A stretch of 64,000 nucleotides of DNA from Gemmatimonadota bacterium (GTDB lineage Bacteria > Gemmatimonadota > Gemmatimonadetes > Longimicrobiales > Gaopeijiaceae): assembly GCA_028873595.1 (NCBI GenBank), contig JAPPOV010000021.1, forward strand, positions 39,798 to 103,797, read 5' to 3'. The notes under the pieces are model-generated. The model had not been told where the DNA came from. It saw only the letters and a list, made by a program, of their open reading frames with translations, and did no database searches. How positions within the stretch are numbered: the first letter of the stretch is position 1; each line of letters starts with the position of its first letter. This document shows positions 32,834-42,036 of this stretch, piece after piece. Made by a program: the position numbers and the translations under genes.

Positions 32834-33949
32834 TCAGTGAAACCCGTGGAACGTTCTCCGTGAGCCGAGAACAGGCTCGGGCGGACTCCACCTGCCCGAC
32901 TCGAAGTCGAGCCATCGCTCGAACAGCGCGTCTGAGTAGCTCGCCCCGAAGGCCGGACCGGCCATGGCGCGCCCTGTCTCGGACAGAACACTCGCATATC
33001 CGCCGCGAGCGACCGTGACCAGGCCTAGCAGACCGTCGTACGCGGCCCGGAAATCCGAACCCGTGAAGGTGACACGCTGATCAGCATACTCGATGCCTGG
33101 CACGGCCTCCAACATCGACACATCCGCGGGTGGCACGGCATGGAGCTGCGCGGTCACAGGCTCGGAGAGCCGCATCGCTCGAGCATCCTCATAGTTTGCC
33201 ATGGCCCGAGCCGCGGCCTCGCGCATTTCCGCACGCGCCTCATCGACGGGGCGTGGATTGGCGGAGGAGGCTGACGTCGCAGTCTTCACGGTGACGACCT
33301 CAACCCACGGCATCGGCTCGGCTAGATCTGCGGCAAGGCGGTCATCCCCGGACGCGAAGATCACGGGAGTCCCGACGCGCCCCCATGAGTACCCCACGAT
33401 CTCGGTCTCCGTGACGGCCATGCCGTTCAAGACGAAGTCGATCCCGAGCGTAAAGGTATGCGACGCGAAGCCACCGCTCCCCGTCTTGGCGTGCATTCCT
33501 ACGACAGCGATCGCGTCGTATATGCCTGGCTCGGTCAGGTCGACGTACGCGTCAAAGATCTCGTCACGACTCACGAGCTCCGCGCGCTCGTCGAGCTCGT
33601 CGAGAAGGAGGTCCGGTTCAGGATTCCCGCTCCCGTGTCCGTCGACGACGTGTACCTCGTCCGCGCCACCATCGAAAAGTCCTGCAACCACCGCGTTCAC
33701 ATCGCCGGTCAGGTAGGTCCGACCCACAGCGTACCGCTCCGGGTGGCTGAATCGAAACGTGTTCGGATCGGACTGACCCGTGAGACCTTCCATGTCGTGG
33801 TACAAGAGGACGCGTTTGACTCCGTCTGAATCGGCTGCGGGAGCATCGAGCGTTCGTGCCACATCCGCAGGCGTGGGCGCGCCTGTGTCCCCCGGTGCGC
33901 ACGCTCCAAGAAGCAGACTGAGCAGCAGGCACGGTGCACGCAGCTTCAT
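32834..33949 (-). CDS. M55-family D-aminopeptidase (DppA-like), lipoprotein
   Basis: About 371 aa. A lipoprotein signal (LLLSLLLGAC) precedes an M55 domain. Expected zinc residues appear in LLYHDMEGLTGQ (Asp and Glu), VHVVDGHGSGNPEPDLL (His/Asp), VVGMHAKTGSGGFASHT (His), and the following segment. DppA-type enzymes are zinc aminopeptidases acting on D-alanine-containing peptides. The ATG at 33949 overlaps the upstream D-aminoacylase stop (ATGA), so the two act in one operon on D-amino acid substrates. Confidence 0.9.
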   Translation of the reverse strand: MKLRAPCLLLSLLLGACAPGDTGAPTPADVARTLDAPAADSDGVKRVLLYHDMEGLTGQSDPNTFRFSHPERYAVGRTYLTGDVNAVVAGLFDGGADEVHVVDGHGSGNPEPDLLLDELDERAELVSRDEIFDAYVDLTEPGIYDAIAVVGMHAKTGSGGFASHTFTLGIDFVLNGMAVTETEIVGYSWGRVGTPVIFASGDDRLAADLAEPMPWVEVVTVKTATSASSANPRPVDEARAEMREAAARAMANYEDARAMRLSEPVTAQLHAVPPADVSMLEAVPGIEYADQRVTFTGSDFRAAYDGLLGLVTVARGGYASVLSETGRAMAGPAFGASYSDALFERWLDFESGRWSPPEPVLGSRRTFHGFH

Positions 33950-35664
33950 CGACGATCCTCCCAACCCGTCCAGCCAGGACCTCGAACAGCGCGACCCGGC
34001 ATTGCGCCGGTGTGTACCCCTCCCGCGACCACGGGCACGCCATTCACGAGTACGTGCTCCACACCGGTCGACAGCTGATGTGGCTCATCGTATGTCGCGT
34101 GGTCGATGACCGTCTCAGGATCGAAGACGACGACGTCCGCATAGTACCCTTCGAGCAGGAAGCCGCGGTCGCGGATCTTCAGGCGCGTGGCAACGGCGGA
34201 GGACATCTTTCGCACCGCATCTTCAAGTGGCACCACCCCCTCCTCCCGTACGTATTTGCCGAGCACGCGCGTGAACGTGCCGTATGCCCGCGGGTGAGCG
34301 AGTCCCGTCGCCGAAGTCGGATCGATACCGCCGGCGTCCGTGCCGAACTTGATCCACGGCTGAGCGATCTGCATCGCGACGTTTTCCTCACTCATGAGAA
34401 AGTACATCGTGCTGACGCGCTGCCGCTCGGCCAGCACGATGTCCATCGCCGTCTCGGTCCAGTGCTTGCCCATCGCCTCGGCGACATCGGCAAGCCACCA
34501 CCCCCGATACTGCTGGTGCTCCGGCAGATTGAGGCCCAGGAGCATCGTTCCCTCCGGGGTCGCCAGAGAACAGAAGGCTTCCCATGGCTCCGTCTGAACT
34601 TCCATCTCGGCCCGGATTCGTCGACGCATCTCCGGGTCGGCAAGGTTCTCATAGAGGAGACCATCCGCGGATGCCCACGGTGGGAAGCAGGCGTTCAGGC
34701 CCGTCCCACCAGCTGTATACGGGTACATGTTGGCCTGAACGTCGACACCTGCAGCCCGGGCGGAATCGATCTTGGCGACGGCCTCGGCAGCTTTGTGCCA
34801 GTTCCGCCGACCACCAGCCTTGAGGTGATAGATCTCGATCGGGACCCCGGCCTGCGTCCCGACTTCGATCGCCTCGTCGATGGCTTCGAGAAAGTTGTCG
34901 GCCTCGGACCGCATGTGCGTGATGTACACTCCGCCATAAGGAGCGGCCGCCGCGTTGATCGAGATGAGTTCGTCCGTCGACGCAAAGTTTCCGGGCGGGT
35001 ACACGAGTGCGGTCGCCACACCGAATGCGCCATCCTCCATGGATTCGCGGACAGCTTGCTGCATGAGCCTGCGCTCGGGGCTGCGCGCCTCACCCATCGC
35101 CATCCCCATGCCGAATATCCGGATCGTCGATCCGCCCACGAACGACCCGACGTTGACGGAGGAACCATGGCGTTCCATCGCCTCGATCCACGCTCCGAAC
35201 GTCTCGAACTGGGTCACACCCACCGCCGCGCCGGCTTCCTCCAGCATCTGAGGACTCGAGGGAGCATTTGTCGTCGACTCACCCATGATCTCTGTGGTCA
35301 CACCCATTGTGACCTTCGAGACGACACGGCCATCCCCATCGCCCAGGAAGTTGAAGCGCGAGTGACTCTGGATATCGATGAAGCCGGGGGACACGACCAT
35401 CCCGGTAGCATCGATCCGTGTGCGAGCCGGACGTTCGTTCAGTTCCCCGGGTCGGACGATCGCGACGATCCGATCTCCACGGATCCCGACATCACCGGGA
35501 AACCACGCGTTCCCCGTCCCGTCGACGATATGTCCACCCTCAATGACGACGTCGTATTCACCGGGAGGAGCCGGTGGGGGCGCTCCCGGTGCAGCAGTGG
35601 GAACAGTCGAGGCAGCGGGCGCGCATGCAGCGAGCGCGAGAAGTAGGAAAAGAATCCGGTGCAT
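33946..35664 (-). CDS. N-acyl-D-amino-acid deacylase family lipoprotein
   Basis: About 572 aa. The ATG at 35664 starts a lipoprotein signal (HRILFLLLALAAC). The amidohydrolase opening EYDVVIEGGHIVDGTGNAWF is followed by HxH-like PGFIDIQSHSRF, in which the first His appears as Gln (IQSH), an unusual substitution. Other positions are IYHLKAGGRRNWHKA and KFGTDAGGIDP (catalytic Asp). It shares an operon with the M55 aminopeptidase. The DIQSH substitution may mean altered metal binding. Confidence 0.88.
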   Translation of the reverse strand: MHRILFLLLALAACAPAASTVPTAAPGAPPPAPPGEYDVVIEGGHIVDGTGNAWFPGDVGIRGDRIVAIVRPGELNERPARTRIDATGMVVSPGFIDIQSHSRFNFLGDGDGRVVSKVTMGVTTEIMGESTTNAPSSPQMLEEAGAAVGVTQFETFGAWIEAMERHGSSVNVGSFVGGSTIRIFGMGMAMGEARSPERRLMQQAVRESMEDGAFGVATALVYPPGNFASTDELISINAAAAPYGGVYITHMRSEADNFLEAIDEAIEVGTQAGVPIEIYHLKAGGRRNWHKAAEAVAKIDSARAAGVDVQANMYPYTAGGTGLNACFPPWASADGLLYENLADPEMRRRIRAEMEVQTEPWEAFCSLATPEGTMLLGLNLPEHQQYRGWWLADVAEAMGKHWTETAMDIVLAERQRVSTMYFLMSEENVAMQIAQPWIKFGTDAGGIDPTSATGLAHPRAYGTFTRVLGKYVREEGVVPLEDAVRKMSSAVATRLKIRDRGFLLEGYYADVVVFDPETVIDHATYDEPHQLSTGVEHVLVNGVPVVAGGVHTGAMPGRAVRGPGWTGWEDRR

Positions 35665-35742
35665 GAACGGGTAGGTCGTAGGGACGAAGCGTCCCGCGAC
35701 CAATACCGACCACGACCATACCTCGTCAACGTCGAACCGGGA

Positions 35743-36237
35743 TCAGACTTGATCGAGCGCCCCGAGCCTGGCCCGAATCCGATCGAGGTATGCAGTCAAC
35801 GTGCGAAGCTCCTCGTCATTCAACGCGGCACTCATCAAATCGTTGACGGTGTCAATCGGTGCATCCAGGCGATCCAGCAGGCTCAGCCCATCCGAAGTGA
35901 TCATGCACCAGACCCGTCGGCGGTCTTTGGAGCCGCGCTCACGGGTCACCCACCCCTTCTTCTCCATGCGGTCGATGAGCCGTGTCACCCCCGGGGTTCG
36001 CTCCACCATTCGCTCGGCCACCGAAAGTGTCGGCAACCCCTCGTCCCCCGCGCCCCGCAGAATGCGCAGCACGTTGTATTGCTGAAGCGTTACGTCGTCA
36101 GCATCGAGCAGCCGGGACAAGAACCGTTTTGAGTCGTCCGCCGTCCTGAGCAGCGCGACGTACGCTTCCTGGCCGCGAGAGCGAAACGGCTTGGACTGCT
36201 TCAGATCCTGCTGGATTGTGGTGGTACTGGCAGGCAC
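35743..36237 (-). CDS. MarR-family transcriptional regulator
   Basis: 164 aa. The winged-helix core reads LQQYNVLRILRGAGDEGLPTLSVAERMVERTPGVTRLIDRMEKKGWVTRERGSKDRRRVWCMITSDG. The GTG at 36237 has GGAGG six nucleotides upstream. It lies upstream of the D-aminoacylase/M55 operon on the same strand. A palindromic GAATT-T-AATTC (36269-36279) just upstream could be its operator. The C-terminal helix AYLDRIRARLGALDQ completes the dimer domain. Confidence 0.93.
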   Translation of the reverse strand: MPASTTTIQQDLKQSKPFRSRGQEAYVALLRTADDSKRFLSRLLDADDVTLQQYNVLRILRGAGDEGLPTLSVAERMVERTPGVTRLIDRMEKKGWVTRERGSKDRRRVWCMITSDGLSLLDRLDAPIDTVNDLMSAALNDEELRTLTAYLDRIRARLGALDQV

Positions 36238-36268
36238 CCGGCACCTCCCTCTCCTCAATCAACGTCTC

Positions 36269-36279
36269 GAATTTAATTC
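36269..36279. promoter_or_regulatory. AT-rich palindrome, candidate MarR operator
   Basis: GAATT-T-AATTC lies 32 nt before the MarR start in an otherwise GC-rich region, so autoregulation is plausible. The rest of the 36238-36455 gap shows no other clear feature. Confidence 0.4.
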
Positions 36280-36455
36280 AAGCTAGAAGAGCATTCGCTG
36301 AACGCCAGCGACCGGGATGCCGCATCATGGAGCGCCTCGAGAGCATTCCGTGACAGGGACGCTTCCTGTCCGAGCCTGATTCGAAGCACCTTCGACTCTT
36401 ACGGGAATCGCTCAAAGCGACGGCGACAGGAGCTGAGGCCACCGGATCGGCCGCT

Positions 36456-36971
36456 TCACACTCTCCAGAGGCTGTCGAGGCTTCGCTCCCGGACCTGTGG
36501 CTCGGTCAGCCCATACAGCGGAGGCACCTCGACGCCGATCTGACCGAGAAGTTCGTACAGCTGCCCCCGATGATGGATCTGGTGCTCGACCATGAGTCGG
36601 AGCCACTTCCAGACACGCATCTCGATGCCGCCGACGGTCTCACACCGCAGGTCGAGCTGCTCGGGCTCGAGCGTGCTCAGGATCGCCACGGTTTCAGCGT
36701 GCGCCTGATCCATGTAGGCCAGTACCGCCTGCTTTCCCGACGCGAGTTCGGGCCCGTGCCCCGGGTAACGAGATGGCCGAAACTGCACGTTCTCTCCCCA
36801 CATCCAGCGCTCTGCCGCAGCTACATGGCGGATGAGGTCGCCCGGGGAGAATCGGCCCTCGGCAGGTCGCCACTCCAGATGCTCCTCGGGCACGCACTCG
36901 GCCACAGCCCGGGTGCGCCCGCGCACACGCTCAAAGTACTCGAGAAATGGACTGATTTCGCTGAATTCCAC
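36456..36971 (-). CDS. DinB-family protein
   Basis: 171 aa four-helix-bundle protein. The metal-binding pattern is visible: LIRHVAAAERWMWG (His) and MVEHQIHHRGQLYELL (His-x3-His). DinB-like proteins include thiol transferases that use bacillithiol or mycothiol; the actual thiol here is unknown. It lies 7 nt after a DUF456 gene on the same strand. Confidence 0.92.
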   Translation of the reverse strand: MEFSEISPFLEYFERVRGRTRAVAECVPEEHLEWRPAEGRFSPGDLIRHVAAAERWMWGENVQFRPSRYPGHGPELASGKQAVLAYMDQAHAETVAILSTLEPEQLDLRCETVGGIEMRVWKWLRLMVEHQIHHRGQLYELLGQIGVEVPPLYGLTEPQVRERSLDSLWRV

Positions 36972-36978
36972 GGCCGCC

Positions 36979-37470
36979 TCAGATGAAGAGTGCTAGAGCT
37001 ACGGCACCGATCACCACGACCGCGGTCGTCACCTTCATGGCGATCGCCACCGTGCGGGCCAGCAACACCCCCCAACCTACGCGGGCGGAGCGTTCAAGCG
37101 ACGTCGTTTCCATCCATGTCACGACGCCCGCGCCAAGGAACGTCCCTGCGAATGCTGTGATGACCGAGCCGATGATTGGCACGGGGGCCCCGACGAAGAG
37201 TCCCACCATGCCGCCGATGATCGCGCCCCAGAAGGCACGGCTGGATCCGCCGAATACCCTCCCGAACCTCTTCAGCACAACGATCTCTCCTACCTCGGCG
37301 ACCAGGGCCGCGCCAGCGACGACGAGCCCGAACATCCATGTCAGCTTGCCCACGAGAACGAGGCCCAGGGTCAAGGCTACGATCAGCCACAGCCCCGGAA
37401 GCCCGAGCGGGATAAGCGCCAGGCAGCCCAGCATCGCAAGAATTGTTGTAACCGCAATGAGGATGTCCAT
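36979..37470 (-). CDS. DUF456 membrane protein
   Basis: 163 aa with about four or five transmembrane helices. The Gly-rich segments FGGSSRAFWGAIIGGMVGLFVGAPVPIIGSVITAFAGTFLGAGVV match DUF456. The function of the family is unknown. It precedes the DinB gene and is divergent from a serine hydrolase gene. Confidence 0.88.
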   Translation of the reverse strand: MDILIAVTTILAMLGCLALIPLGLPGLWLIVALTLGLVLVGKLTWMFGLVVAGAALVAEVGEIVVLKRFGRVFGGSSRAFWGAIIGGMVGLFVGAPVPIIGSVITAFAGTFLGAGVVTWMETTSLERSARVGWGVLLARTVAIAMKVTTAVVVIGAVALALFI

Positions 37471-37505
37471 AAACGAATCCTACGGCGTTTCGCGGTTAGA
37501 TGTTC

Positions 37506-37513
37506 TAGCTTGT
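37506..37513 (+). promoter_or_regulatory. Promoter-like element TAGCTTGT
   Basis: Lies 30 nt upstream of the serine hydrolase start and matches the recurring TAnCTT element of this window. Confidence 0.4.
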
Positions 37514-37542
37514 GCGCCACCCAAACTCGACGGACTCCTCAC

Positions 37543-38649
37543 ATGCGACTCACGACCACCCTCCTGCTGGCGCTCATGGTCCTCGTGGCCAGCGGCGTTC
37601 CCGCCTCTGCACAGTGCGACGCCTGCGTCTTCCCGGGAGAATCCTGGGAGACGCTTCGCGGCCCCGAGCTCGCCGACGCCGGATGGGACACTGACGTTCT
37701 TCGTGGACTCAATACGTTCCTTCGTGATTCGGCCAACTCGACCGGCGTGGTGGTGGCTGATCGCGGTCGCGTCGTCTTCCGATTCGGTGACATCGAAGAG
37801 CTCTCGTACCTCGCATCCGTACGAAAAAGCATCCTTGCGATGCTCTATGGGCAGTGGGTCGAGAACGGAACGATCGACCTCGACTGGACCCTCGAGGACA
37901 TCGGGGTCGATGACGTCGGAGGCCTTCTCCCCATCGAGCGGCAAGCCACAATCGACCATCTCGTGACCGCGCGCTCTGGTGTATACCACCCGGCGTCCAA
38001 TGGCGGAGACAACCTCGCCGACGCACCTGAACGAGGATCGCAGGAACCCGGCACGTACATGCTGTACAGCAACTGGGACTTCAACGCAGCCGGGGCCGTG
38101 TTCGAGCAGCTCACCGGCCGCAACATCTACGACGAAGCGCAGGCGCAGATCGCGACCCCGATCGGGTTCGAGGACTGGGACCGAAGTGCTCAGCAGAAGA
38201 GTGGAGACCTCTCGATCTCGCGGAATCCCGCCTACCATTTCTGGATCTCGACGCGGGACATGGCACGGATCGGACACCTGATGCTCAACGAGGGCAACTG
38301 GAACGGACGGCAGGTCATCTCCGAGGAGTGGATCCGTCGCATCGTCAGCCCGGTGACACCCCTGCGGGAGATGAATCCGGTTGGCCGGAGGGACGGATAC
38401 TTCGGGTACGGCTATATGTGGTGGGTCTTCGACGGCCCGACCGCCGTCGGCCCGTTCGCAGGAGCGTACACGGGGCGCGGAGCTGTCGGCCAGTGGATCA
38501 CAGTGCTCCCTGCGATCGACCTCGTGATCGCGCACAAGACGAACAGTATCTACGGCCGAACTACGTCCTGGGACTCGTGGCATCGACTGATCGAGATGCT
38601 CTTCGAAGCGAAGGGCATCCAACCTGAAGCGGGGTGGCCATGGGGATGA
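37543..38649 (+). CDS. Class C beta-lactamase-fold serine hydrolase, exported
   Basis: About 368 aa. After a signal peptide (ending near PASAQC) the fold of penicillin-binding protein/class C beta-lactamase appears. The nucleophile motif SxxK is in YLASVRKSILAML, the YxN motif is in MLYSNWDFNAAG, and a third conserved segment is near VGQWITVLPAIDLVI. Such enzymes may be D-peptidases, esterases or lactamases. Next to the D-aminoacylase gene, D-peptide hydrolysis is plausible. The ATG at 37543 begins the signal. Confidence 0.92.
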   Translation: MRLTTTLLLALMVLVASGVPASAQCDACVFPGESWETLRGPELADAGWDTDVLRGLNTFLRDSANSTGVVVADRGRVVFRFGDIEELSYLASVRKSILAMLYGQWVENGTIDLDWTLEDIGVDDVGGLLPIERQATIDHLVTARSGVYHPASNGGDNLADAPERGSQEPGTYMLYSNWDFNAAGAVFEQLTGRNIYDEAQAQIATPIGFEDWDRSAQQKSGDLSISRNPAYHFWISTRDMARIGHLMLNEGNWNGRQVISEEWIRRIVSPVTPLREMNPVGRRDGYFGYGYMWWVFDGPTAVGPFAGAYTGRGAVGQWITVLPAIDLVIAHKTNSIYGRTTSWDSWHRLIEMLFEAKGIQPEAGWPWG

Positions 38650-38770
38650 GCCGGCGCGGTAGCATCTCGGCGTCGAGAAAGAAGTGTCGTCCACCGCCGG
38701 AGGCGCTGGGGTGGAGGGCGGAGGCGACTTCAGCGTCAACGCGATCAGGGGTTCGCTTCGTGAGGCTGCG

Positions 38771-40408
38771 ATGAGGCGAGGCACGCGGGTCCTACTCTTC
38801 GAGGGGGGCGAGCCGGGTCGTTCGCGTCGCCCGTGTCTCGTGGCCCTCGTGCTGCTGGTATCGGCTTCGGGATGCTATGCCCCCGACTTCGACGTGGTGA
38901 TCGTCGGCGGCACGATCTACGACGGCTCCGGTGGCGAGCCGTACGTCGCAGACGTCGGCATCTCGCACGGCATGATCGAGGAGATCGGTGATCTCGCAGC
39001 CCGAACCGCCTTCGAGACGGTGGATGCGTCGGGACTCGCGGTCACACCCGGATTCATCGACGCCCACTCGCACGCCGAGATGGACGAATCGTGGGGAAGC
39101 CACGGGCAAGAATTTCTTACGCAGGGGATCACAACCGTGGTTCTCGGTCTGGACGGTGGTGGCCCATTCCGAGTCGCGGAACGCCTCGATGCCTGGGATC
39201 GGAACGGCCTGGGGGTGAATGCGATGACCTTTGTCGGGCACAACGCAATCCGCAGAGAGGTCATGGGCCTGGATGCGCGAGCCCCGACCGACGAAGAACT
39301 CGACCGCATGAAGGCCCTGGTCCGGCAAGGCATGGAAGGCGGAGCATTCGGACTCTCGACCGGGCTCTTCTACACTCCGGGCACCTTCTCGGAGACGGAG
39401 GAGGTGATCGAACTCGCCAAAGTGGCGGCCGAGTGGGACAACGCGATTTACGACACACATGATCGCGATCTCGGCGCCACGTTTCAGGGTGTCGGCTACG
39501 ATGCATCGGTCGCCGAGGGGATCCGGATCGGCGAGGAGTCGGGCCTGCGGGTGATCTTCTCTCATTTCAACCCGCAGGGGGCGAACAATTACGGACGAGC
39601 GAACGTCGGCGCCCAGATGATCGAAGATGCGCGGGCACGTGGCGTTGAAGTCTGGGCGGCCCAACACCCGTACACGGCCACACAGTCAAACCTCCGATCG
39701 TACGCGCTCCCTCGCTGGGCATCGGGAGGTGGAACAGACGCCGTCCTCGCGCGCTTCGAGCATCCGGACACGGGCTCCATCCTCCGAACCCAGATCATGG
39801 AGTCCCTCGCGATGCGTGGAGGCCCCGAGAAGATCATGATCGTGGACGAGGACCCCGACCTGAACGGTAGAACGCTCGCCGAGCGTGCCACCGAGTGGGA
39901 GATCTCGGTCCCGGACGCTGTCCAGCGGATCATTGAATCAAACGGCAACGCGTCCGTCATGAACCTCGAACTCTACGACATCGACAATACCCGCTATCTC
40001 GCGCGCATGGATTGGATGATGACGTGTACCGACGGTCGAACCCCTTCTGACGGGCAGGCCGTCACACACCCGCGCGTCTACGGCGCATTCCCGCGAAAGC
40101 TTCGCCAGTTCGCCATCGAGGGCGACGATATCGCCATTCCATTCGCGATCCGAAGCTTCAGTGGGCTGGCCGCCGACTTCTTCGGACTCGACGATCGCGG
40201 TTACGTAGAGGAGGGTCGGATCGCCGACGTTGCCGTGATCGATCTCGAGACATACCGGGATGTTTCGACGATGGAGGATCCACACCACTTCTCCGAAGGC
40301 GTCGTGCACGTGCTCATAAACGGCGTGTTCGCGATCCATGACGAAGAACGCACGGGTGTGATGGGGGGCAAGGCGCTGCGTGCTCCCTGGACCCATTCTG
40401 AACGCTGA
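38771..40408 (+). CDS. N-acyl-D-amino-acid deacylase family lipoprotein
   Basis: About 545 aa. The ATG at 38771 has GAGG five nucleotides upstream. The leader ends in LLVSASGC, a good lipobox. The amidohydrolase pattern follows: DVVIVGGTIYDGSGGEPY, PGFIDAHSHAEMD (HxH), GHNAIRREVMGLDA, FSHFNPQGANNYG, and the catalytic Asp region in TCTDGRTPSDG. It is the third paralogue in the window. It lies 121 nt after the serine hydrolase gene on the same strand, perhaps in the same transcript. Confidence 0.9.
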   Translation: MRRGTRVLLFEGGEPGRSRRPCLVALVLLVSASGCYAPDFDVVIVGGTIYDGSGGEPYVADVGISHGMIEEIGDLAARTAFETVDASGLAVTPGFIDAHSHAEMDESWGSHGQEFLTQGITTVVLGLDGGGPFRVAERLDAWDRNGLGVNAMTFVGHNAIRREVMGLDARAPTDEELDRMKALVRQGMEGGAFGLSTGLFYTPGTFSETEEVIELAKVAAEWDNAIYDTHDRDLGATFQGVGYDASVAEGIRIGEESGLRVIFSHFNPQGANNYGRANVGAQMIEDARARGVEVWAAQHPYTATQSNLRSYALPRWASGGGTDAVLARFEHPDTGSILRTQIMESLAMRGGPEKIMIVDEDPDLNGRTLAERATEWEISVPDAVQRIIESNGNASVMNLELYDIDNTRYLARMDWMMTCTDGRTPSDGQAVTHPRVYGAFPRKLRQFAIEGDDIAIPFAIRSFSGLAADFFGLDDRGYVEEGRIADVAVIDLETYRDVSTMEDPHHFSEGVVHVLINGVFAIHDEERTGVMGGKALRAPWTHSER

Positions 40409-40456
40409 CGCCGGGACCCGATCACATCGATACAGGCCTCACCCGAACAGGTCGAA

Positions 40457-41080
40457 TCACCCAATGCTGTAGGTCTGCGAGAAGGATGTGCCGCACACGA
40501 TGCCGTTCATCGAGAATGACACGGCCCCCGAGCTGCTGCCGGAGCCGGCATACTCCACACTGACCGTGCACGTACCGGACCGGCCATCAACGTCCCAAGA
40601 GACCCCACCATTCATGCCACCCGACCACGATGTAGAAGTGTCTTGCGCGTTCGCGTCCGCTGACAGGCTGAACGTGACGCTCGGATTCCCGTTCAAGGTG
40701 AACGTCTGGCCCTGACCACCTACACCCATGCAGCCATTGTGGATCTGCGTGACTGTGTAGTCGATGGACGATTCCAGCGTCTCGGTGTCGAACGAGTAGT
40801 TGATCGTCGCATCGAGGCTAACGCTGCCCCCTGCAGGACAGTCCGCCGTCGTCTGGACCGTTTGGGTGGATGTTTCGATGACCCGCGCGAGGCCGTCGAC
40901 CGCCTGCGGTGTCCCAAGCGTGAGCGAATTGAAGAACCCAAGCTGGAAGATCAGTCCGACCAGATCTTGTGCCTCTGATTCGGACAAGCTTCCGGTTACG
41001 CCTGTGGGGTCGTCGTCACCGCAGGCCGCCAGTGCGAAGACGCCGAGTAAGGCAAGGAACCGAAGCGGGTTGTTCTTCAT
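40457..41080 (-). CDS. Lipoprotein of unknown function
   Basis: 207 aa. The signal FLALLGVFALAACGDDDP is a good lipobox. The mature part is beta-rich and Ser/Gly/Thr-rich (VSLDATINYSFDTETLESSIDYTV, SVEYAGSGSSSGAVSFSMNG) with four cysteines that could form disulfides. No family recognised. A TACCTTCG promoter-like element is 71 nt upstream, inside the end of the next gene. Confidence 0.75.
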   Translation of the reverse strand: MKNNPLRFLALLGVFALAACGDDDPTGVTGSLSESEAQDLVGLIFQLGFFNSLTLGTPQAVDGLARVIETSTQTVQTTADCPAGGSVSLDATINYSFDTETLESSIDYTVTQIHNGCMGVGGQGQTFTLNGNPSVTFSLSADANAQDTSTSWSGGMNGGVSWDVDGRSGTCTVSVEYAGSGSSSGAVSFSMNGIVCGTSFSQTYSIG

Positions 41081-41110
41081 GTATCACGCTTCATCCGTGC
41101 GAAAAACGTC

Positions 41111-41776
41111 CTACCCCACACCCCCCGTGTGTGGAGGGCGAACACCGTAGCGAAGGTACGTCGGTGACGGATCGTGTGACACCCGAAACAGCCGCAGGGA
41201 CGCCTGCATTGTGGGACCCATCAGAATTGCAAAAATGAGTGTACCCCATCCGATGGAGCCACCCAGTCCTGCTGCCACGACAAGGACCGTCACCTCGACT
41301 CCGATACGGGAGGCCCGGAGGCTTCTGCCGATCGTACGTGAGAGACCCATGGCGAGGCCGTCCCGAGGGCCAGCCCCGAGAGACGCCCCGATATAGACGG
41401 CAGTGCCTACCCCGAGGATCGGGATCGCGACCAGAAACTGGACCACGCCCTGGCCGAAGCCATCGGCGAAGGCGACGTGCGGGCGCATCAGGTCAACCCA
41501 AGGCCCGATCAGCAGCATGTTGAGCACCGTAGCGATGCCCGGTCGCACCGAAAACGCCATGCGACTGAACACGATCAGCACGAGGCCCGTTACTTGAGCG
41601 ATACGACCAAAGCTCAATCCCGCTCGTTCACTGACCACTTCGTGGAATGCCGACCATGGGTCGAGGCCGATGCGCGCTTCGAGCATGAGCGCAATCGCAA
41701 GCCCGAAAAGAAAGAGGCCGGCCTGGAGACGCGCGATATCGAGCCAGAAGAGTCGAGAACGAAGGAGTGGGGTCAT
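41111..41776 (-). CDS. YczE/YyaS-like membrane protein
   Basis: 221 aa with about five transmembrane helices. Segments QAGLFLFGLAIALMLEARIGLDPWSAFHEVVSE, GTAVYIGASLGAGPRDGLAMGLSR, and TVLVVAAGLGGSIGWGTLIFAILMGP fit the YczE family (distant to YitT). Its role is not established. It lies 30 nt before the lipoprotein gene and downstream of the tRNA terminator. Confidence 0.85.
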   Translation of the reverse strand: MTPLLRSRLFWLDIARLQAGLFLFGLAIALMLEARIGLDPWSAFHEVVSERAGLSFGRIAQVTGLVLIVFSRMAFSVRPGIATVLNMLLIGPWVDLMRPHVAFADGFGQGVVQFLVAIPILGVGTAVYIGASLGAGPRDGLAMGLSRTIGRSLRASRIGVEVTVLVVAAGLGGSIGWGTLIFAILMGPTMQASLRLFRVSHDPSPTYLRYGVRPPHTGGVG

Positions 41777-41845
41777 GTACTCGGACCTGCTGCGCTGTTG
41801 AGGTTACCGAGGGCCGCTGGTGCGGGGCGAACTGGTCGGGACCAC

Positions 41846-41879
41846 GAAAAACGCCAAGGTCAAGAAGAGACCTTGGCGT
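41846..41879 (-). terminator. Rho-independent terminator of the tRNA-Arg gene
   Basis: Perfect 11-bp arms ACGCCAAGGTC (41851-41861) and GACCTTGGCGT (41869-41879) with a 7-nt loop, followed on the minus strand by TTTTTCG. It lies just after the tRNA. Confidence 0.9.
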
Positions 41880-41885
41880 CATTCA

Positions 41886-41959
41886 TGCGCCCGGCAGGAT
41901 TCGAACCTGCGACCTCGTGCTCCGGAGGCACGCGCTCTATCCAACTGAGCTACGGGCGC
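41886..41959 (-). tRNA. tRNA-Arg (anticodon CCG)
   Basis: 74 nt. The acceptor stem GCGCCCG/CGGGCGC is perfect, the D-loop has AGCTCAGTTGGATAGAG, the T-arm has GGTTCGAATCC, and the anticodon loop reads CTCCGGA with anticodon CCG (decodes CGG, Arg). The discriminator is A and CCA is not encoded. A strong terminator follows. Confidence 0.97.
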
Positions 41960-42036
41960 TTTGTGCTGCGCGGGACATGCCCGGCCGCAGGGAGATGAAG
42001 ATCGCGAAACCCTCAGGCGGGTCAAGCGGACGAGGG

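Noticed and set aside
32775..32839. 12-bp direct repeat ATCAGATCAGTG at 32775-32786 and 32828-32839
   Set aside because: The second copy overlaps the end of the M55 gene; two short copies alone do not support an attachment site or regulatory array.
33934..35646. 570-codon plus-strand ORF
   Set aside because: Antisense to the D-aminoacylase gene; no domain and the minus-strand gene is clear.
37480..38784. 434-codon minus-strand ORF
   Set aside because: It is antisense to the beta-lactamase-fold gene, a common by-product of GC-rich codons; it shows no domain.
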